DNA of 64,000 nt, from contig NZ_JABWQP020000017.1 of the NCBI RefSeq assembly GCF_014268505.2, forward strand, positions 34,913 to 98,912, in the 5' to 3' direction. This stretch comes from Pseudomonas khorasanensis (GTDB lineage: Bacteria > Pseudomonadota > Gammaproteobacteria > Pseudomonadales > Pseudomonadaceae). A program made the position numbers and the translations under genes. Below, piece by piece: positions 27,764-36,410 of the stretch; within the stretch, counting starts at the first letter, position 1; each line of letters opens with the position of its first letter. The notes under the pieces are model-generated. The model ran no database searches and was not told where the DNA came from. It saw only the letters and a list, made by a program, of their open reading frames with translations.

Positions 27764-28558
27764 ATGCGTGTAGCCCTTTACCAATGTCCGCCGCTACCAC
27801 TGGACCCCGCCGCCAACCTTCACCGCCTGCATCAAGTGGCGATGGAGGCCAGGGGCGCCGATCTGTTGGTGCTGCCGGAAATGTACATGACCGGCTACAA
27901 CATTGGCGCCGAGGCCGTCAGCACTCTGGCTGAGGTGTATAACGGCGAATGGGCGCAGCAGATCGGCCGGATCGCCAAAGCGGCCGGCCTGGCGATTGTG
28001 TACGGTTACCCCGAGCGCACCGCCGAAGGCGATATCTTCAACGCGGTGCAGTTGATTGATTGCCACGGCGAGCGCCTGTGCAATTACCGCAAGACGCATC
28101 TCTACGGCGATCTTGATCGCTCGATGTTCAGCCCCGGCGACAATGATTTTCCGCTGGTCGAACTCAACGGCTGGAAGCTCGGATTCCTCATCTGCTATGA
28201 CCTGGAGTTCCCAGAGAACGCCCGGCGACTGGCGCTTGCCGGCGCCGAGCTTATCGTGACGCCAACGGCCAATATGGTTTCGTTCGACTTCGTGGCCGAC
28301 GTCATGGTCCGCTCGCGCGCCTTCGAAAACCAGTGCTACGTGGCCTACGCCAATTACTGCGGCCATGAACGCGACATTCACTATTGCGGCCAAAGCAGCC
28401 TGGCAGCGCCGGACGGCAGTCGTATCGCTCTGGCCGGACTCGACGAAGCCTTGATCGTGGGCGAACTGGATCGCCAGTTGATGAGCGATTCCCGTGAGAT
28501 CAATCGCTATCTGAATGACCGTCGCCCAGAACTTTACGGCGCGCTCAACCAACGCTAA
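27764..28558 (+). CDS. davA: 5-aminopentanamidase (nitrilase superfamily)
   Basis: DavA hydrolyses 5-aminovaleramide to 5-aminovalerate and ammonia. The 264-residue carbon-nitrogen hydrolase shows the catalytic triad: glutamate in VLPEMYMTGY near residue 41, lysine in YRKTHLYGD near 111, and cysteine in FLICYDLEFPE near 144. It begins 12 bases after davB with GAGGAA in front, so the two form one operon. The pair lies directly before the pqq genes but has no known link to PQQ synthesis. Confidence 0.92.
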   Translation: MRVALYQCPPLPLDPAANLHRLHQVAMEARGADLLVLPEMYMTGYNIGAEAVSTLAEVYNGEWAQQIGRIAKAAGLAIVYGYPERTAEGDIFNAVQLIDCHGERLCNYRKTHLYGDLDRSMFSPGDNDFPLVELNGWKLGFLICYDLEFPENARRLALAGAELIVTPTANMVSFDFVADVMVRSRAFENQCYVAYANYCGHERDIHYCGQSSLAAPDGSRIALAGLDEALIVGELDRQLMSDSREINRYLNDRRPELYGALNQR

Positions 28559-28565
28559 TCCGCTA

Positions 28566-28600
28566 GCATGGGCACCTCACTGTTCTGGAAGTGCCCATGC
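28566..28600 (+). promoter_or_regulatory. Hairpin over the pqqF translation start
   Basis: GCATGGGCAC at 28566-28575 pairs perfectly with GTGCCCATGC at 28591-28600. The loop holds the only Shine-Dalgarno-like bases (GGAA, 28587-28590), and the right arm contains both candidate starts, GTG 28591 and ATG 28597. In RNA this would hide the pqqF start codon. It may also act as a weak stop for davBA read-through, though no T-run follows. Confidence 0.6.
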
Positions 28601-31011
28601 CTGCGCCGACCCATCCCCACCCTTATTCTGAAACCCTGGCCAACGGCTTGCGGGTGACCCTGCGCCACGCACCCGGTTTGAAGCGCAGTGCAGCCGCGTT
28701 GCGAGTGGCTGCCGGCAGTCATGACGTACCGCTGGCATGGCCGGGGCTGGCGCACTTCCTTGAGCATTTGCTGTTCCTCGGCACCGAACGCTTTCCCGGG
28801 AACGAAGGGCTGATGGCCTACGTGCAAGGTCATGGCGGGCAGGTGAATGCCAGCACTCGCGAACGCACCACGGATTTTTTCTTCGAGTTGCCAGTGCCAT
28901 CGTTCAACGCAGGGCTTGAGCGTCTGTCAGACATGCTCGCCCAACCGCGTATGAATCTGGACGACCAGTTGCGTGAACGGGAAGTTTTGCAGGCAGAATT
29001 CGTCGCTTGGTCGCAAGACTCGTCAGCGCAGCAGCAGTTTGCGCTGTACAAAGGTTTACCGGCAGATCATCCGTTGCGCGGGTTTCATGCGGGCAATCGG
29101 GACAGCCTGCAGGTGCAGTCGCCTGCGTTTCAGAAGGCGTTAACGGACTTCCACCAGCAGTTTTACCGCACCGGACAAATGACCCTGAGCCTCGTCGGCC
29201 CGCAGAGCATGACTGAACTTCGGCAGATGGCGGAGCAGTTCGCAGCGGCGCTGCCACCTGGGGATAAATTCACCCAAACCGCCCCGCCGCCGCTGACCGC
29301 GAACAGTTATCAACAGGTCAACGATCAACGCAGCAACCTGTTGTTTGCCTTTGACGCGTTGCCTGCGCCGTCCGCTGAAGCGCTGGCCTTTCTCTGCCAT
29401 TGGTTGAACAGCGCCAAACCCGGTGGACTGCTTGCGTACTTGCAACAACACAATCTGGCCGACGGCTTGAAAGCAGGGCCGATCTACCAGTTTGCCGGGC
29501 AAGCGCTGCTGCATCTGGAACTCGCCACCGCCGGCGAACATCTCCCCGCCATTCGCGAGCTACTGCTCGACTGGTTGAGCTTCTTCGCTCGACAGGACTG
29601 GGCACCGCTGCGCGAGGAATACACCGCCCTGCTCCAGCGCCAACAGCAAGTCAGCGGCGCGTTGCAACTGGCGCGCATCGACGTTGAGCAGCAAGCACTG
29701 GGCCTGTGCGAATCAGGCGTCGCAGCACTAAAACATGTCCTCCACGAAATTGGTGTTGTGGATAACTTCAGTGATCACTGGCACCTGCCCGCTGCCAACC
29801 CATTCCTGCGGGCCAGTGAACCGCTGGCCAATGCCGGTCTGATTCGCGGCCAGACCAGCGCCCACCGTGGTCTGCGCACGTTCGCTCAGGATCGTTCGCG
29901 CAGCCGACGGGAACGATCGCCGATGCACTTCAGTCAGGCGCTGCCGGACAATAGCGATGAAGGGGCGATTTATCTGCGCTGGCAAGTCGAGGCTGCGGCG
30001 AGCGCGGATCTGCATTCAAGGCTGCAACGCAGTCTGCGACAAACACGACAGGACGCGTCTGATGCCGGTGTCGATTTGTCGTTTAGTGCCGCAGGCAATC
30101 AGTGGTTGCTGAAGCTGACCGGCCTGCAAGAGCCCATGCCCACTGTTCTCGAGCACGCGCTGAAACGTCTGACGACGATTGACGCCGACTCCCCGCGTGG
30201 CGAAGCGCAAACCCCGTCAATGCCGATCCGCCAATTGCTCGAAGCATTGCCGGGAAAATGCTTGCCGCCCAGTCAAACCAGCGACGACGCCAAGCGCCTG
30301 TGGACAACTTCGCGCTGGGACGGCCTCGCTTTGGGTCTCAACCCGCAGACGCAATCGGCCATGGGCCTGGCACTCAGCCGCATTCCCGGCACACCTGACA
30401 GTCAGCTGCCGCTTACGCCGCACAGCAACGGCCAATACCGCTGGAGCCAGATTGACACCGCTTCCAGCGAGCACGCCTTGCTGCTCCTCTGCCCGACCGC
30501 CAGCTGCGAGATGACTGATGAAGCCGCGTGGCGCTTGCTCGCGCAGCTGTGTCAGACTCCTTTCTACCAGCGCGTGCGGGTTGAATTGCAATTGGGTTAC
30601 GCCGTGTTCAGCGCGTTGCGTCAGCTGCACGGCACGACTGCCATTGTGTTTGGTGTGCAATCGCCAACGACCTCGGCCGTGATGGTGCTTGAACATATCC
30701 AACAGTTCATCAAAGCCATTCCGGATCTGCTCGAAAAGCTCGATGAAGCCAGCTTCACGCAACTGCGCCAGAGCCTCGTTGCGCAATTCGACGAGGCCGC
30801 GCTGTCTGTCCGAGACGCTGCAGAACTACTCTGGCAGGGCAAACTCGCCGGCCACTCGTCGGATTATCGCGAGCAACTGGTCGCGGCAATCGGCCAACTG
30901 GACCGTCCGGCAGTGCAGGCCGCTGCGCAGCGCCTGATCAATGCCGAGGGCGGCTGCCACTGCCTGGCCAACGAACCGATGCCCGGCGCGCCCTGGCAAG
31001 CGACAAACTGA
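28597..31011 (+). CDS. pqqF: PQQ biosynthesis M16 zinc protease PqqF
   Basis: PqqF is an insulinase/pitrilysin-type zinc peptidase thought to trim the PqqA peptide after PqqE crosslinks its Glu and Tyr. The 804 residues include the inverted zinc motif HFLEH near residue 53 and the ERTTDFFFELP segment near 90 that supplies a further ligand region; the C-terminal half is the inactive pseudo-M16 domain, with low conservation. I prefer ATG 28597, 6 bases after GGAA, over GTG 28591. It is transcribed toward pqqA, as in other fluorescent pseudomonads. Confidence 0.92.
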   Translation: MPAPTHPHPYSETLANGLRVTLRHAPGLKRSAAALRVAAGSHDVPLAWPGLAHFLEHLLFLGTERFPGNEGLMAYVQGHGGQVNASTRERTTDFFFELPVPSFNAGLERLSDMLAQPRMNLDDQLREREVLQAEFVAWSQDSSAQQQFALYKGLPADHPLRGFHAGNRDSLQVQSPAFQKALTDFHQQFYRTGQMTLSLVGPQSMTELRQMAEQFAAALPPGDKFTQTAPPPLTANSYQQVNDQRSNLLFAFDALPAPSAEALAFLCHWLNSAKPGGLLAYLQQHNLADGLKAGPIYQFAGQALLHLELATAGEHLPAIRELLLDWLSFFARQDWAPLREEYTALLQRQQQVSGALQLARIDVEQQALGLCESGVAALKHVLHEIGVVDNFSDHWHLPAANPFLRASEPLANAGLIRGQTSAHRGLRTFAQDRSRSRRERSPMHFSQALPDNSDEGAIYLRWQVEAAASADLHSRLQRSLRQTRQDASDAGVDLSFSAAGNQWLLKLTGLQEPMPTVLEHALKRLTTIDADSPRGEAQTPSMPIRQLLEALPGKCLPPSQTSDDAKRLWTTSRWDGLALGLNPQTQSAMGLALSRIPGTPDSQLPLTPHSNGQYRWSQIDTASSEHALLLLCPTASCEMTDEAAWRLLAQLCQTPFYQRVRVELQLGYAVFSALRQLHGTTAIVFGVQSPTTSAVMVLEHIQQFIKAIPDLLEKLDEASFTQLRQSLVAQFDEAALSVRDAAELLWQGKLAGHSSDYREQLVAAIGQLDRPAVQAAAQRLINAEGGCHCLANEPMPGAPWQATN

Positions 31012-31130
31012 TCGTTACCGAGGCTGCAAGGAGCTTTCTCAAAGATTCACGGGTCATTGCGTTGAAATTTTGAGTAACATAGCCGCCTAACTAATTGGAA
31101 CATCGCCGCGCTGCCGTGGACTATAACTAT

Positions 31131-31144
31131 GGATAGCGCTATCC
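31131..31144. promoter_or_regulatory. Palindrome in the pqqA leader
   Basis: GGATAGCGCTATCC is a perfect 14-base palindrome placed 23 bases before the pqqA ATG and directly after an AT-rich CTATAACTAT (31121-31130) that could serve as a -10. It could be a protein-binding site or a small leader hairpin. No known operator assignment. Confidence 0.35.
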
Positions 31145-31167
31145 CAACCCTCAGAAGGAGACACCTC

Positions 31168-31242
31168 ATGGCCTGGACAAAACCTGCTTACACCGACCTG
31201 CGTATCGGCTTCGAAGTCACCATGTACTTCGCCAGCCGCTGA
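31168..31242 (+). CDS. pqqA: PQQ precursor peptide PqqA
   Basis: PqqA is the ribosomal peptide whose Glu and Tyr side chains become pyrroloquinoline quinone. The 24 residues start MAWTKPAYTDLRIGFEVT and end MYFASR; Glu16 and Tyr20 hold the invariant E-x-x-x-Y spacing. AGAAGGAGA gives a very strong ribosome-binding site, and a terminator-like hairpin follows, which allows PqqA to be made in excess over the enzymes. Confidence 0.97.
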   Translation: MAWTKPAYTDLRIGFEVTMYFASR

Positions 31243-31267
31243 GTGCTGGTTACGTAATATGCAGTGC

Positions 31268-31298
31268 AACGCCTCGGCTCGCCGGGGCGTTTTATTTT
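31268..31298 (+). terminator. Terminator-like hairpin between pqqA and pqqB
   Basis: AACGCCTCGG and CCGGGGCGTT pair (one T-G wobble) around CTCG, followed by TTATTTT. It probably gives partial termination, so that most transcripts carry pqqA only and a fraction read into pqqBCDEM. Confidence 0.8.
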
Positions 31299-31322
31299 CC
31301 GCGTTGAAATGATGGAGCGTTC

Positions 31323-32234
31323 ATGTTCGTCCAGATTCTGGGTTCGGCCGCCGGTGGCGGTTTTCCACAGTGGAACTGCAACTGCGTCAACTGCGCAGGC
31401 TTTCGCGACGGCAGCCTGAATGCCAAGGCCCGCACCCAATCGTCCATCGCCATTTCCGATGACGGCGTGAACTGGGTGCTGTGCAACGCCTCGCCGGACA
31501 TTCGCGCGCAACTGCAAAGCTTCGCCCCGATGCAGCCGGGCCGGGCGCTGCGCGACACCGGCATCAGCGCGATCATCCTGATGGACAGCCAGATCGACCA
31601 CACCACCGGGCTGCTCAGCCTGCGCGAGGGCTGCCCGCACCAGGTCTGGTGCACGGACATGGTTCACGAAGACCTGAGCACCGGTTTCCCGTTGTTCAAG
31701 ATGCTCACGCACTGGAATGGCGGGCTGGACTGGAACCGCATCGAACTCGACCAGAGTTTCACCGTAGCAGCGTGCCCGAACCTGCGTTTCACGCCATTGC
31801 CATTGCGCAGCGCCGCGCCGCCCTATTCGCCACACCGTTTCGACCCGCACCCGGGCGACAACATCGGCTTGATCGTTGAAGACCTGAACACTGGCGGCAA
31901 ACTGTTTTACGCCCCGGGCCTTGGCAAGGTCGATGCACCGTTGCTGGAGATCATGGCGGGCAGCGATTGCCTGCTGGTCGACGGCACGATGTGGGATGAC
32001 GATGAAATGCAACGCCGTGGCGTCGGCACCCGCACCGGCCGGGAAATGGGCCATCTGGCGCAAAACGGCCCCGGTGGGATGCTCGAAGTGCTGGAGCAGT
32101 TGCCTGAACAGCGCAAAGTACTTATTCACATCAACAACACCAACCCGATTCTCGACGAGGATTCGCCGGAGCGCGCGGAGCTGGCGCGGCGTAACGTTGA
32201 GGTGGCGTTTGATGGCATGAGTATTGAGCTTTAA
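31323..32234 (+). CDS. pqqB: PQQ biosynthesis protein PqqB
   Basis: PqqB is a metallo-beta-lactamase-fold oxygenase that hydroxylates the crosslinked Glu-Tyr intermediate before PqqC. The 303-residue length is standard. The sequence starts MFVQILGSAAGGGFPQWNCN and has DSQIDHTTGLLSLREG near residue 90, the family variant of the beta-lactamase metal motif. CNCVNCAG near residue 20 holds the conserved structural cysteines. It follows pqqA by 80 bases across the terminator-like hairpin. Confidence 0.97.
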   Translation: MFVQILGSAAGGGFPQWNCNCVNCAGFRDGSLNAKARTQSSIAISDDGVNWVLCNASPDIRAQLQSFAPMQPGRALRDTGISAIILMDSQIDHTTGLLSLREGCPHQVWCTDMVHEDLSTGFPLFKMLTHWNGGLDWNRIELDQSFTVAACPNLRFTPLPLRSAAPPYSPHRFDPHPGDNIGLIVEDLNTGGKLFYAPGLGKVDAPLLEIMAGSDCLLVDGTMWDDDEMQRRGVGTRTGREMGHLAQNGPGGMLEVLEQLPEQRKVLIHINNTNPILDEDSPERAELARRNVEVAFDGMSIEL

Positions 32235-32258
32235 GCAATCGAGACCGCTGCGCGGTCT

Positions 32259-32323
32259 ATCGCGAGCAGGCTCACTCCTACAATGGAATGCGATCAACCT
32301 GTGGGAGCGAGCTTGCTCGCGAA
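32259..32323. repeat. REPIN (inverted REP pair) between pqqB and pqqC
   Basis: ATCGCGAGCAGGCTCACTCC and GTGGGAGCGAGCTTGCTCGC face each other with about 20 bases between. In RNA this forms a long stem-loop inside the pqq operon. The ATG of pqqC follows 52 bases later, and a possible extended frame upstream of it is only repeat sequence. Confidence 0.9.
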
Positions 32324-32374
32324 GAGGCCAGCACAGAAACCAAAGATTTCCAGGGTTGTTCCCGGAGAACAGAC

Positions 32375-33127
32375 ATGACCGACACCCCGCTGTCCCCCAC
32401 TGAATTCGAAGCGGCCCTGCGCGCCAAGGGCGCCTATTACCACATCTATCACCCGTATCACGTGGCGATGTACGAAGGCCGCGCGACCCGCGAACAGATT
32501 CAGGGCTGGGTTGCCAACCGCTTCTACTATCAGGTGAACATTCCCTTGAAAGACGCGGCGATCCTCGCCAACTGCCCGGATCGGGAAATCCGCCGCGAGT
32601 GGATTCAGCGGCTGCTCGACCACGACGGAGCGCCCGGCGAAGACGGCGGTATCGAAGCCTGGCTGCGTCTGGGCCAGGCTGTCGGCCTTGATCCGGACCA
32701 ATTGCGCTCTCAGGAGCTGGTGCTGCCTGGCGTGCGATTCGCCGTCGATGCCTACGTCAACTTTGCCCGCCGCGCCAGTTGGCAGGAGGCCGCGAGCAGC
32801 TCGCTGACCGAACTGTTCGCCCCGCAGATTCATCAGTCGCGCCTCGACAGCTGGCCACAGCATTACCCATGGATCGACCCGACCGGCTACGAATACTTCC
32901 GCACCCGCCTCGGCCAGGCGCGTCGTGATGTCGAGCATGGCTTGGCGATCACGCTGGAGCATTACAAGACCCGCGAAGGCCAGGAGCGCATGCTGGAAAT
33001 TCTTCAGTTCAAACTGGACATTCTTTGGAGCATGCTCGATGCCATGAGCATGGCCTATGAACTGAACCGTCCGCCGTATCACAGCGTGACCGAACAACGG
33101 GTCTGGCATAAAGGAATCACCGTATGA
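32375..33127 (+). CDS. pqqC: Pyrroloquinoline-quinone synthase PqqC
   Basis: PqqC is a cofactorless oxidase that closes the ring and performs the eight-electron oxidation giving PQQ. The 250-residue all-helical protein (TENA/heme-oxygenase-like fold) contains YYHIYHPYHVAMYEG near residue 20, where the family has substrate-binding His and Tyr residues, and AYVNFARRASWQEAA near 130. I chose ATG 32375 behind CGGAGAAC; upstream in-frame codons lie in the REPIN. The stop overlaps pqqD (ATGA). Confidence 0.97.
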   Translation: MTDTPLSPTEFEAALRAKGAYYHIYHPYHVAMYEGRATREQIQGWVANRFYYQVNIPLKDAAILANCPDREIRREWIQRLLDHDGAPGEDGGIEAWLRLGQAVGLDPDQLRSQELVLPGVRFAVDAYVNFARRASWQEAASSSLTELFAPQIHQSRLDSWPQHYPWIDPTGYEYFRTRLGQARRDVEHGLAITLEHYKTREGQERMLEILQFKLDILWSMLDAMSMAYELNRPPYHSVTEQRVWHKGITV

Positions 33128-33399
33128 GTTTCGACCGCAGCTGGACACCGAAATGGCGCCCCGGCTACCGCTTTCAATACGAACCGGCGCAGAAAGGCCA
33201 TGTATTGCTGTACCCGGAAGGGATGATCAAGCTCAACGAAACGGCCGCGCTGATCGGCGGTTTGATTGATGGCGAACGTGATGTCGCAGCAATCATTGCC
33301 AAGCTCGACGAGCAGTTCCCCGGCGTGCCCGAGCTCGGTGATGACATCGAGCAATTCATGGAGGTTGCCCGTGCAGAGCACTGGATCACCCTTGACTGA
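33124..33399 (+). CDS. pqqD: PqqA-binding chaperone PqqD
   Basis: PqqD is a winged-helix RiPP recognition element that binds the PqqA peptide and presents it to the radical SAM enzyme PqqE. The 91 residues are the typical length and include GHVLLYPEGMIKLNETAALI near residue 24 and the helix DDIEQFMEVARAEHWI near the end. It overlaps pqqC by 4 bases and pqqE by 29 bases, which keeps the partners coupled. Confidence 0.96.
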   Translation: MSFDRSWTPKWRPGYRFQYEPAQKGHVLLYPEGMIKLNETAALIGGLIDGERDVAAIIAKLDEQFPGVPELGDDIEQFMEVARAEHWITLD

Positions 33400-34543
33400 T
33401 TCGTCGGTGCAAGTGCCAGCAAAACCTGAAGTCGGCCTGCCGCTGTGGCTGCTCGCCGAGCTGACCTATCGCTGCCCGTTGCAATGCCCGTATTGCTCCA
33501 ATCCACTGGATTTCGCCGAGCAGGGCAAAGAGCTGAGCACCGAGCAGTGGATCAAGGTTTTCCGCGAAGCGCGGGAGATGGGCGCGGCCCAACTGGGTTT
33601 TTCCGGCGGCGAGCCGCTGGTGCGTCAGGATCTGGCCGAGCTGATTCATGAAGCGCGGCAGTTGGGTTTCTATACCAACCTGATCACCTCCGGCATCGGT
33701 TTGACCGAGCAGAAAATCAGCGATTTCAAGAAAGCCGGGCTCGATCACATCCAGATCAGTTTCCAGGCCAGCGACGAGCAAGTGAACAACCTGCTCGCCG
33801 GCTCGAAAAAAGCCTTCGCGCAGAAGCTGGAAATGGCCCGTGCGGTGAAAGCCCACGGGTACCCGATGGTGCTGAACTTCGTTACCCACCGGCACAACAT
33901 CGACAAGATCGACCGGATCATCGAGCTGTGCATCGCGCTCGAAGCGGATTTCGTCGAACTCGCCACCTGCCAGTTTTACGGCTGGGCGCAGCTCAATCGT
34001 GTCGGCCTGTTGCCGACACAGGAGCAACTGGTGCGTGCCGAGCGCATCACCAATGAATACCGGGCGAAACTGGAAGCCGAAGGGCATCCGTGCAAGCTCA
34101 TTTTCGTCACCCCGGACTACTACGAAGAGCGCCCTAAAGCCTGCATGAACGGTTGGGGCAGCCTGTTCCTGACGGTCACGCCGGACGGCACCGCCCTGCC
34201 CTGCCATGGCGCCCGCCAATTGCCAGTGCAGTTTCCCAACGTCCGCGATCACAGCATGCAACACATCTGGTACGACTCGTTCGGCTTCAACCGCTTCCGC
34301 GGTTACGACTGGATGCCCGAGCCGTGCCGCTCTTGCGATGAGAAGGAAAAGGACTTCGGCGGCTGTCGCTGCCAGGCCTTCATGCTCACCGGCGACGCGA
34401 GCAATGCCGACCCCGTCTGCAGCAAATCCGAACATCACGGCGTGATTCTCAAGGCCCGCGAAGAAGCCGAGACCGCCACCCAAACCATCGAACAATTGGC
34501 CTTTCGCAATGAACGAAACTCGCGCCTCATCGCCAAGAGCTGA
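33371..34543 (+). CDS. pqqE: PqqA peptide cyclase, radical SAM enzyme PqqE
   Basis: PqqE forms the carbon-carbon bond between Glu and Tyr of PqqA. The 390-residue protein has the radical SAM motif CPLQCPYC (cysteines near residues 35, 39 and 42), GFSGGEPLVRQD near 73, and a C-terminal SPASM cysteine set (PCHGARQ near 275, then C-x-x-C and CRC near 320-335). I take GTG 33371 as start because GGAGG lies at 33360-33364, 6 bases upstream; the TTG at 33392 would give a shorter form. The coding end overlaps pqqM by 35 bases. Confidence 0.96.
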   Translation: MQSTGSPLTDSSVQVPAKPEVGLPLWLLAELTYRCPLQCPYCSNPLDFAEQGKELSTEQWIKVFREAREMGAAQLGFSGGEPLVRQDLAELIHEARQLGFYTNLITSGIGLTEQKISDFKKAGLDHIQISFQASDEQVNNLLAGSKKAFAQKLEMARAVKAHGYPMVLNFVTHRHNIDKIDRIIELCIALEADFVELATCQFYGWAQLNRVGLLPTQEQLVRAERITNEYRAKLEAEGHPCKLIFVTPDYYEERPKACMNGWGSLFLTVTPDGTALPCHGARQLPVQFPNVRDHSMQHIWYDSFGFNRFRGYDWMPEPCRSCDEKEKDFGGCRCQAFMLTGDASNADPVCSKSEHHGVILKAREEAETATQTIEQLAFRNERNSRLIAKS

Positions 34544-36308
34544 GCCTTTCAGCGCCGAGCAAGCCGTCGCTGCCGGAATGGATTTCGCTGAACTGCAGCT
34601 CGGCGCCCACGGTTTGTTCTGGAATGAATATCGCCCCGAGGATGCGGCGTGCCGGATCTGGTATTGGCGCGATGGCGTGGCGAAACGCCTGACGCCGGAC
34701 GGTTTCAGCGTGCGCAGCCGCGTGTACGAATACGGCGGCGGTGCGTTTTGTCTGACGCCTGACGGCGTGGTTTTCGTCAACGAGGCGGATCAGCAGCTGT
34801 ATCGGCAGACGCTGGAAGGCGAACCCGAAGTGCTGACCTCGACTGACTGTCGTTATGGCGATCTGCATTACGCCGCAGGTCGGGTGTTGGCGGTTGAAGA
34901 GCAACAGGATCAGCATCGGCTGGCGGCGATCGATCTCGCGACGGGCGCACGGCAAGTTCTGGCCGAAGGCGCGGATTTTTATGCCGCGCCAACGCTCAGC
35001 CCGGACGGCCAACGGCTGGCTTGGATCGAATGGAGCCGACCGCATCAACCGTGGACGTCGACGCGTTTGATGGTCGCTGAGGGTGATTTTTCCGCGCCAC
35101 GCTGCGTGGCGGGTGACGAAACCGAAGAATCGATCCAGCAGCCTCGATTCGACGCGAATGGTCGTTTGTACTGCCTGACGGATCGTGCCGGATTCTGGCA
35201 ACCGTGGGGCGAAACGGCCGACGGGCTGCAAGCGCTGCCAAGTGCCGAGGCCGATCACGCCCCCGCTCCCTGGCAGTTGGGCGGCTGCACCTGGCTGCCC
35301 GTCGGCGATCACTTTTTAGCCAGCTGGAGCGAGAAGGGTTTCGGTCGTCTGGCCCTCGGAGAAGAAGATTTCAGCGGTGAATACAGCCGCTTCCGTCACT
35401 TGGCGATGGATCAACAATTCATCTATTGCATCGCCGCGTCGCCGACCTGCCCTTCGGCAGTGATCGTCATTGATCGCCTTTCCCATGCAGTGAACGTACT
35501 GGCCGGCGGCCTCGCACCGTTGCCCGCCGAGCACATCAGCCGCCCGCAAACCTTGCGTTACCCCAGCGGTTCCGGCGAGGCGCACGGTTTCTTCTACCCC
35601 GCCATGAGCGGCGAAGCGAAACCGCCGCTGGTGGTGTTTATCCACGGCGGCCCGACGTCGGCCTGCTACCCGATGCTCGACCCGCGAATCCAGTACTGGA
35701 CGCAGCGCGGCTTCGCCGTTGCCGATCTCAACTATCGCGGCAGCAGCGGTTATGGCCGTCAGTATCGGCAAGCGCTGCATCTGCGCTGGGGCGAGGTGGA
35801 TGTCGAGGATGCCTGCGCGGTGGTCGGCTACCTCGCCAAACAGGGATTGATCGACGGCGAACGCGCATTCATTCGCGGTGGCAGTGCGGGGGGCTATACC
35901 ACGCTGTGTGCGTTGGCGTTCAGGCAGGTTTTTCGCGCCGGGGCCAGCCTGTACGGCGTCAGCGATCCGGTCGCTTTAGGCCGCGCAACGCATAAGTTCG
36001 AAGGCGATTATCTGGACTGGCTGATTGGCGATCCCGAGCAAGACGCCGAACGCTACGCCGCTCGCACGCCGCTGTTGCATGCCGATAAAATCCGCGTACC
36101 GGTGATTTTTTTTCAAGGTGAACTGGACGCCGTCGTTGTGCCGCAACAGACCCGCGACATGGTCGCGGCGCTGGAGCAAAACGGCATTGCGGTCGAAGCG
36201 CATTACTACCCCGACGAACGTCACGGCTTTCGCCGCGCGGCCAATCAGGCGCATGCGCTGGAGCAGGAGTGGAAGTTTTATCGGCGGGTGATGGGGCTGG
36301 ATAGATGA
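34509..36308 (+). CDS. pqqM: Prolyl oligopeptidase family S9 peptidase, pqq-linked
   Basis: A 599-residue cytoplasmic serine peptidase: an N-terminal beta-propeller (about residues 1-340) and a C-terminal alpha/beta-hydrolase domain with the nucleophile in RGGSAGGYTT near residue 459, an Asp in QGELDAVVVPQQ near 540 and His in PDERHGFRR near 572. Its start lies inside the end of pqqE (35 bases shared, different frame), so it belongs to the same operon. Such peptidases are regular members of pseudomonad pqq clusters and may assist PqqA processing; that role is inferred. The symbol pqqM follows usage in fluorescent pseudomonads. Confidence 0.9.
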   Translation: MNETRASSPRAEPFSAEQAVAAGMDFAELQLGAHGLFWNEYRPEDAACRIWYWRDGVAKRLTPDGFSVRSRVYEYGGGAFCLTPDGVVFVNEADQQLYRQTLEGEPEVLTSTDCRYGDLHYAAGRVLAVEEQQDQHRLAAIDLATGARQVLAEGADFYAAPTLSPDGQRLAWIEWSRPHQPWTSTRLMVAEGDFSAPRCVAGDETEESIQQPRFDANGRLYCLTDRAGFWQPWGETADGLQALPSAEADHAPAPWQLGGCTWLPVGDHFLASWSEKGFGRLALGEEDFSGEYSRFRHLAMDQQFIYCIAASPTCPSAVIVIDRLSHAVNVLAGGLAPLPAEHISRPQTLRYPSGSGEAHGFFYPAMSGEAKPPLVVFIHGGPTSACYPMLDPRIQYWTQRGFAVADLNYRGSSGYGRQYRQALHLRWGEVDVEDACAVVGYLAKQGLIDGERAFIRGGSAGGYTTLCALAFRQVFRAGASLYGVSDPVALGRATHKFEGDYLDWLIGDPEQDAERYAARTPLLHADKIRVPVIFFQGELDAVVVPQQTRDMVAALEQNGIAVEAHYYPDERHGFRRAANQAHALEQEWKFYRRVMGLDR

Positions 36309-36325
36309 AACACCGAGGCGCCTTG

Positions 36326-36349
36326 ATCGCGAGCAGGCTCACTCCTACA
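36326..36349. repeat. Single REP element after the pqq operon
   Basis: GATCGCGAGCAGGCTCACTCC with TACAG at the edge, the same variant (CTCACTCC) as the left half of the REPIN at 32259. It lies 18 bases after the pqqM stop. Confidence 0.85.
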
Positions 36350-36410
36350 GGGAGTTGTGATCACAACAGATCCCCTGCCCGCGATAGCTATTGATCAGAC
36401 GCCGCTGGAA

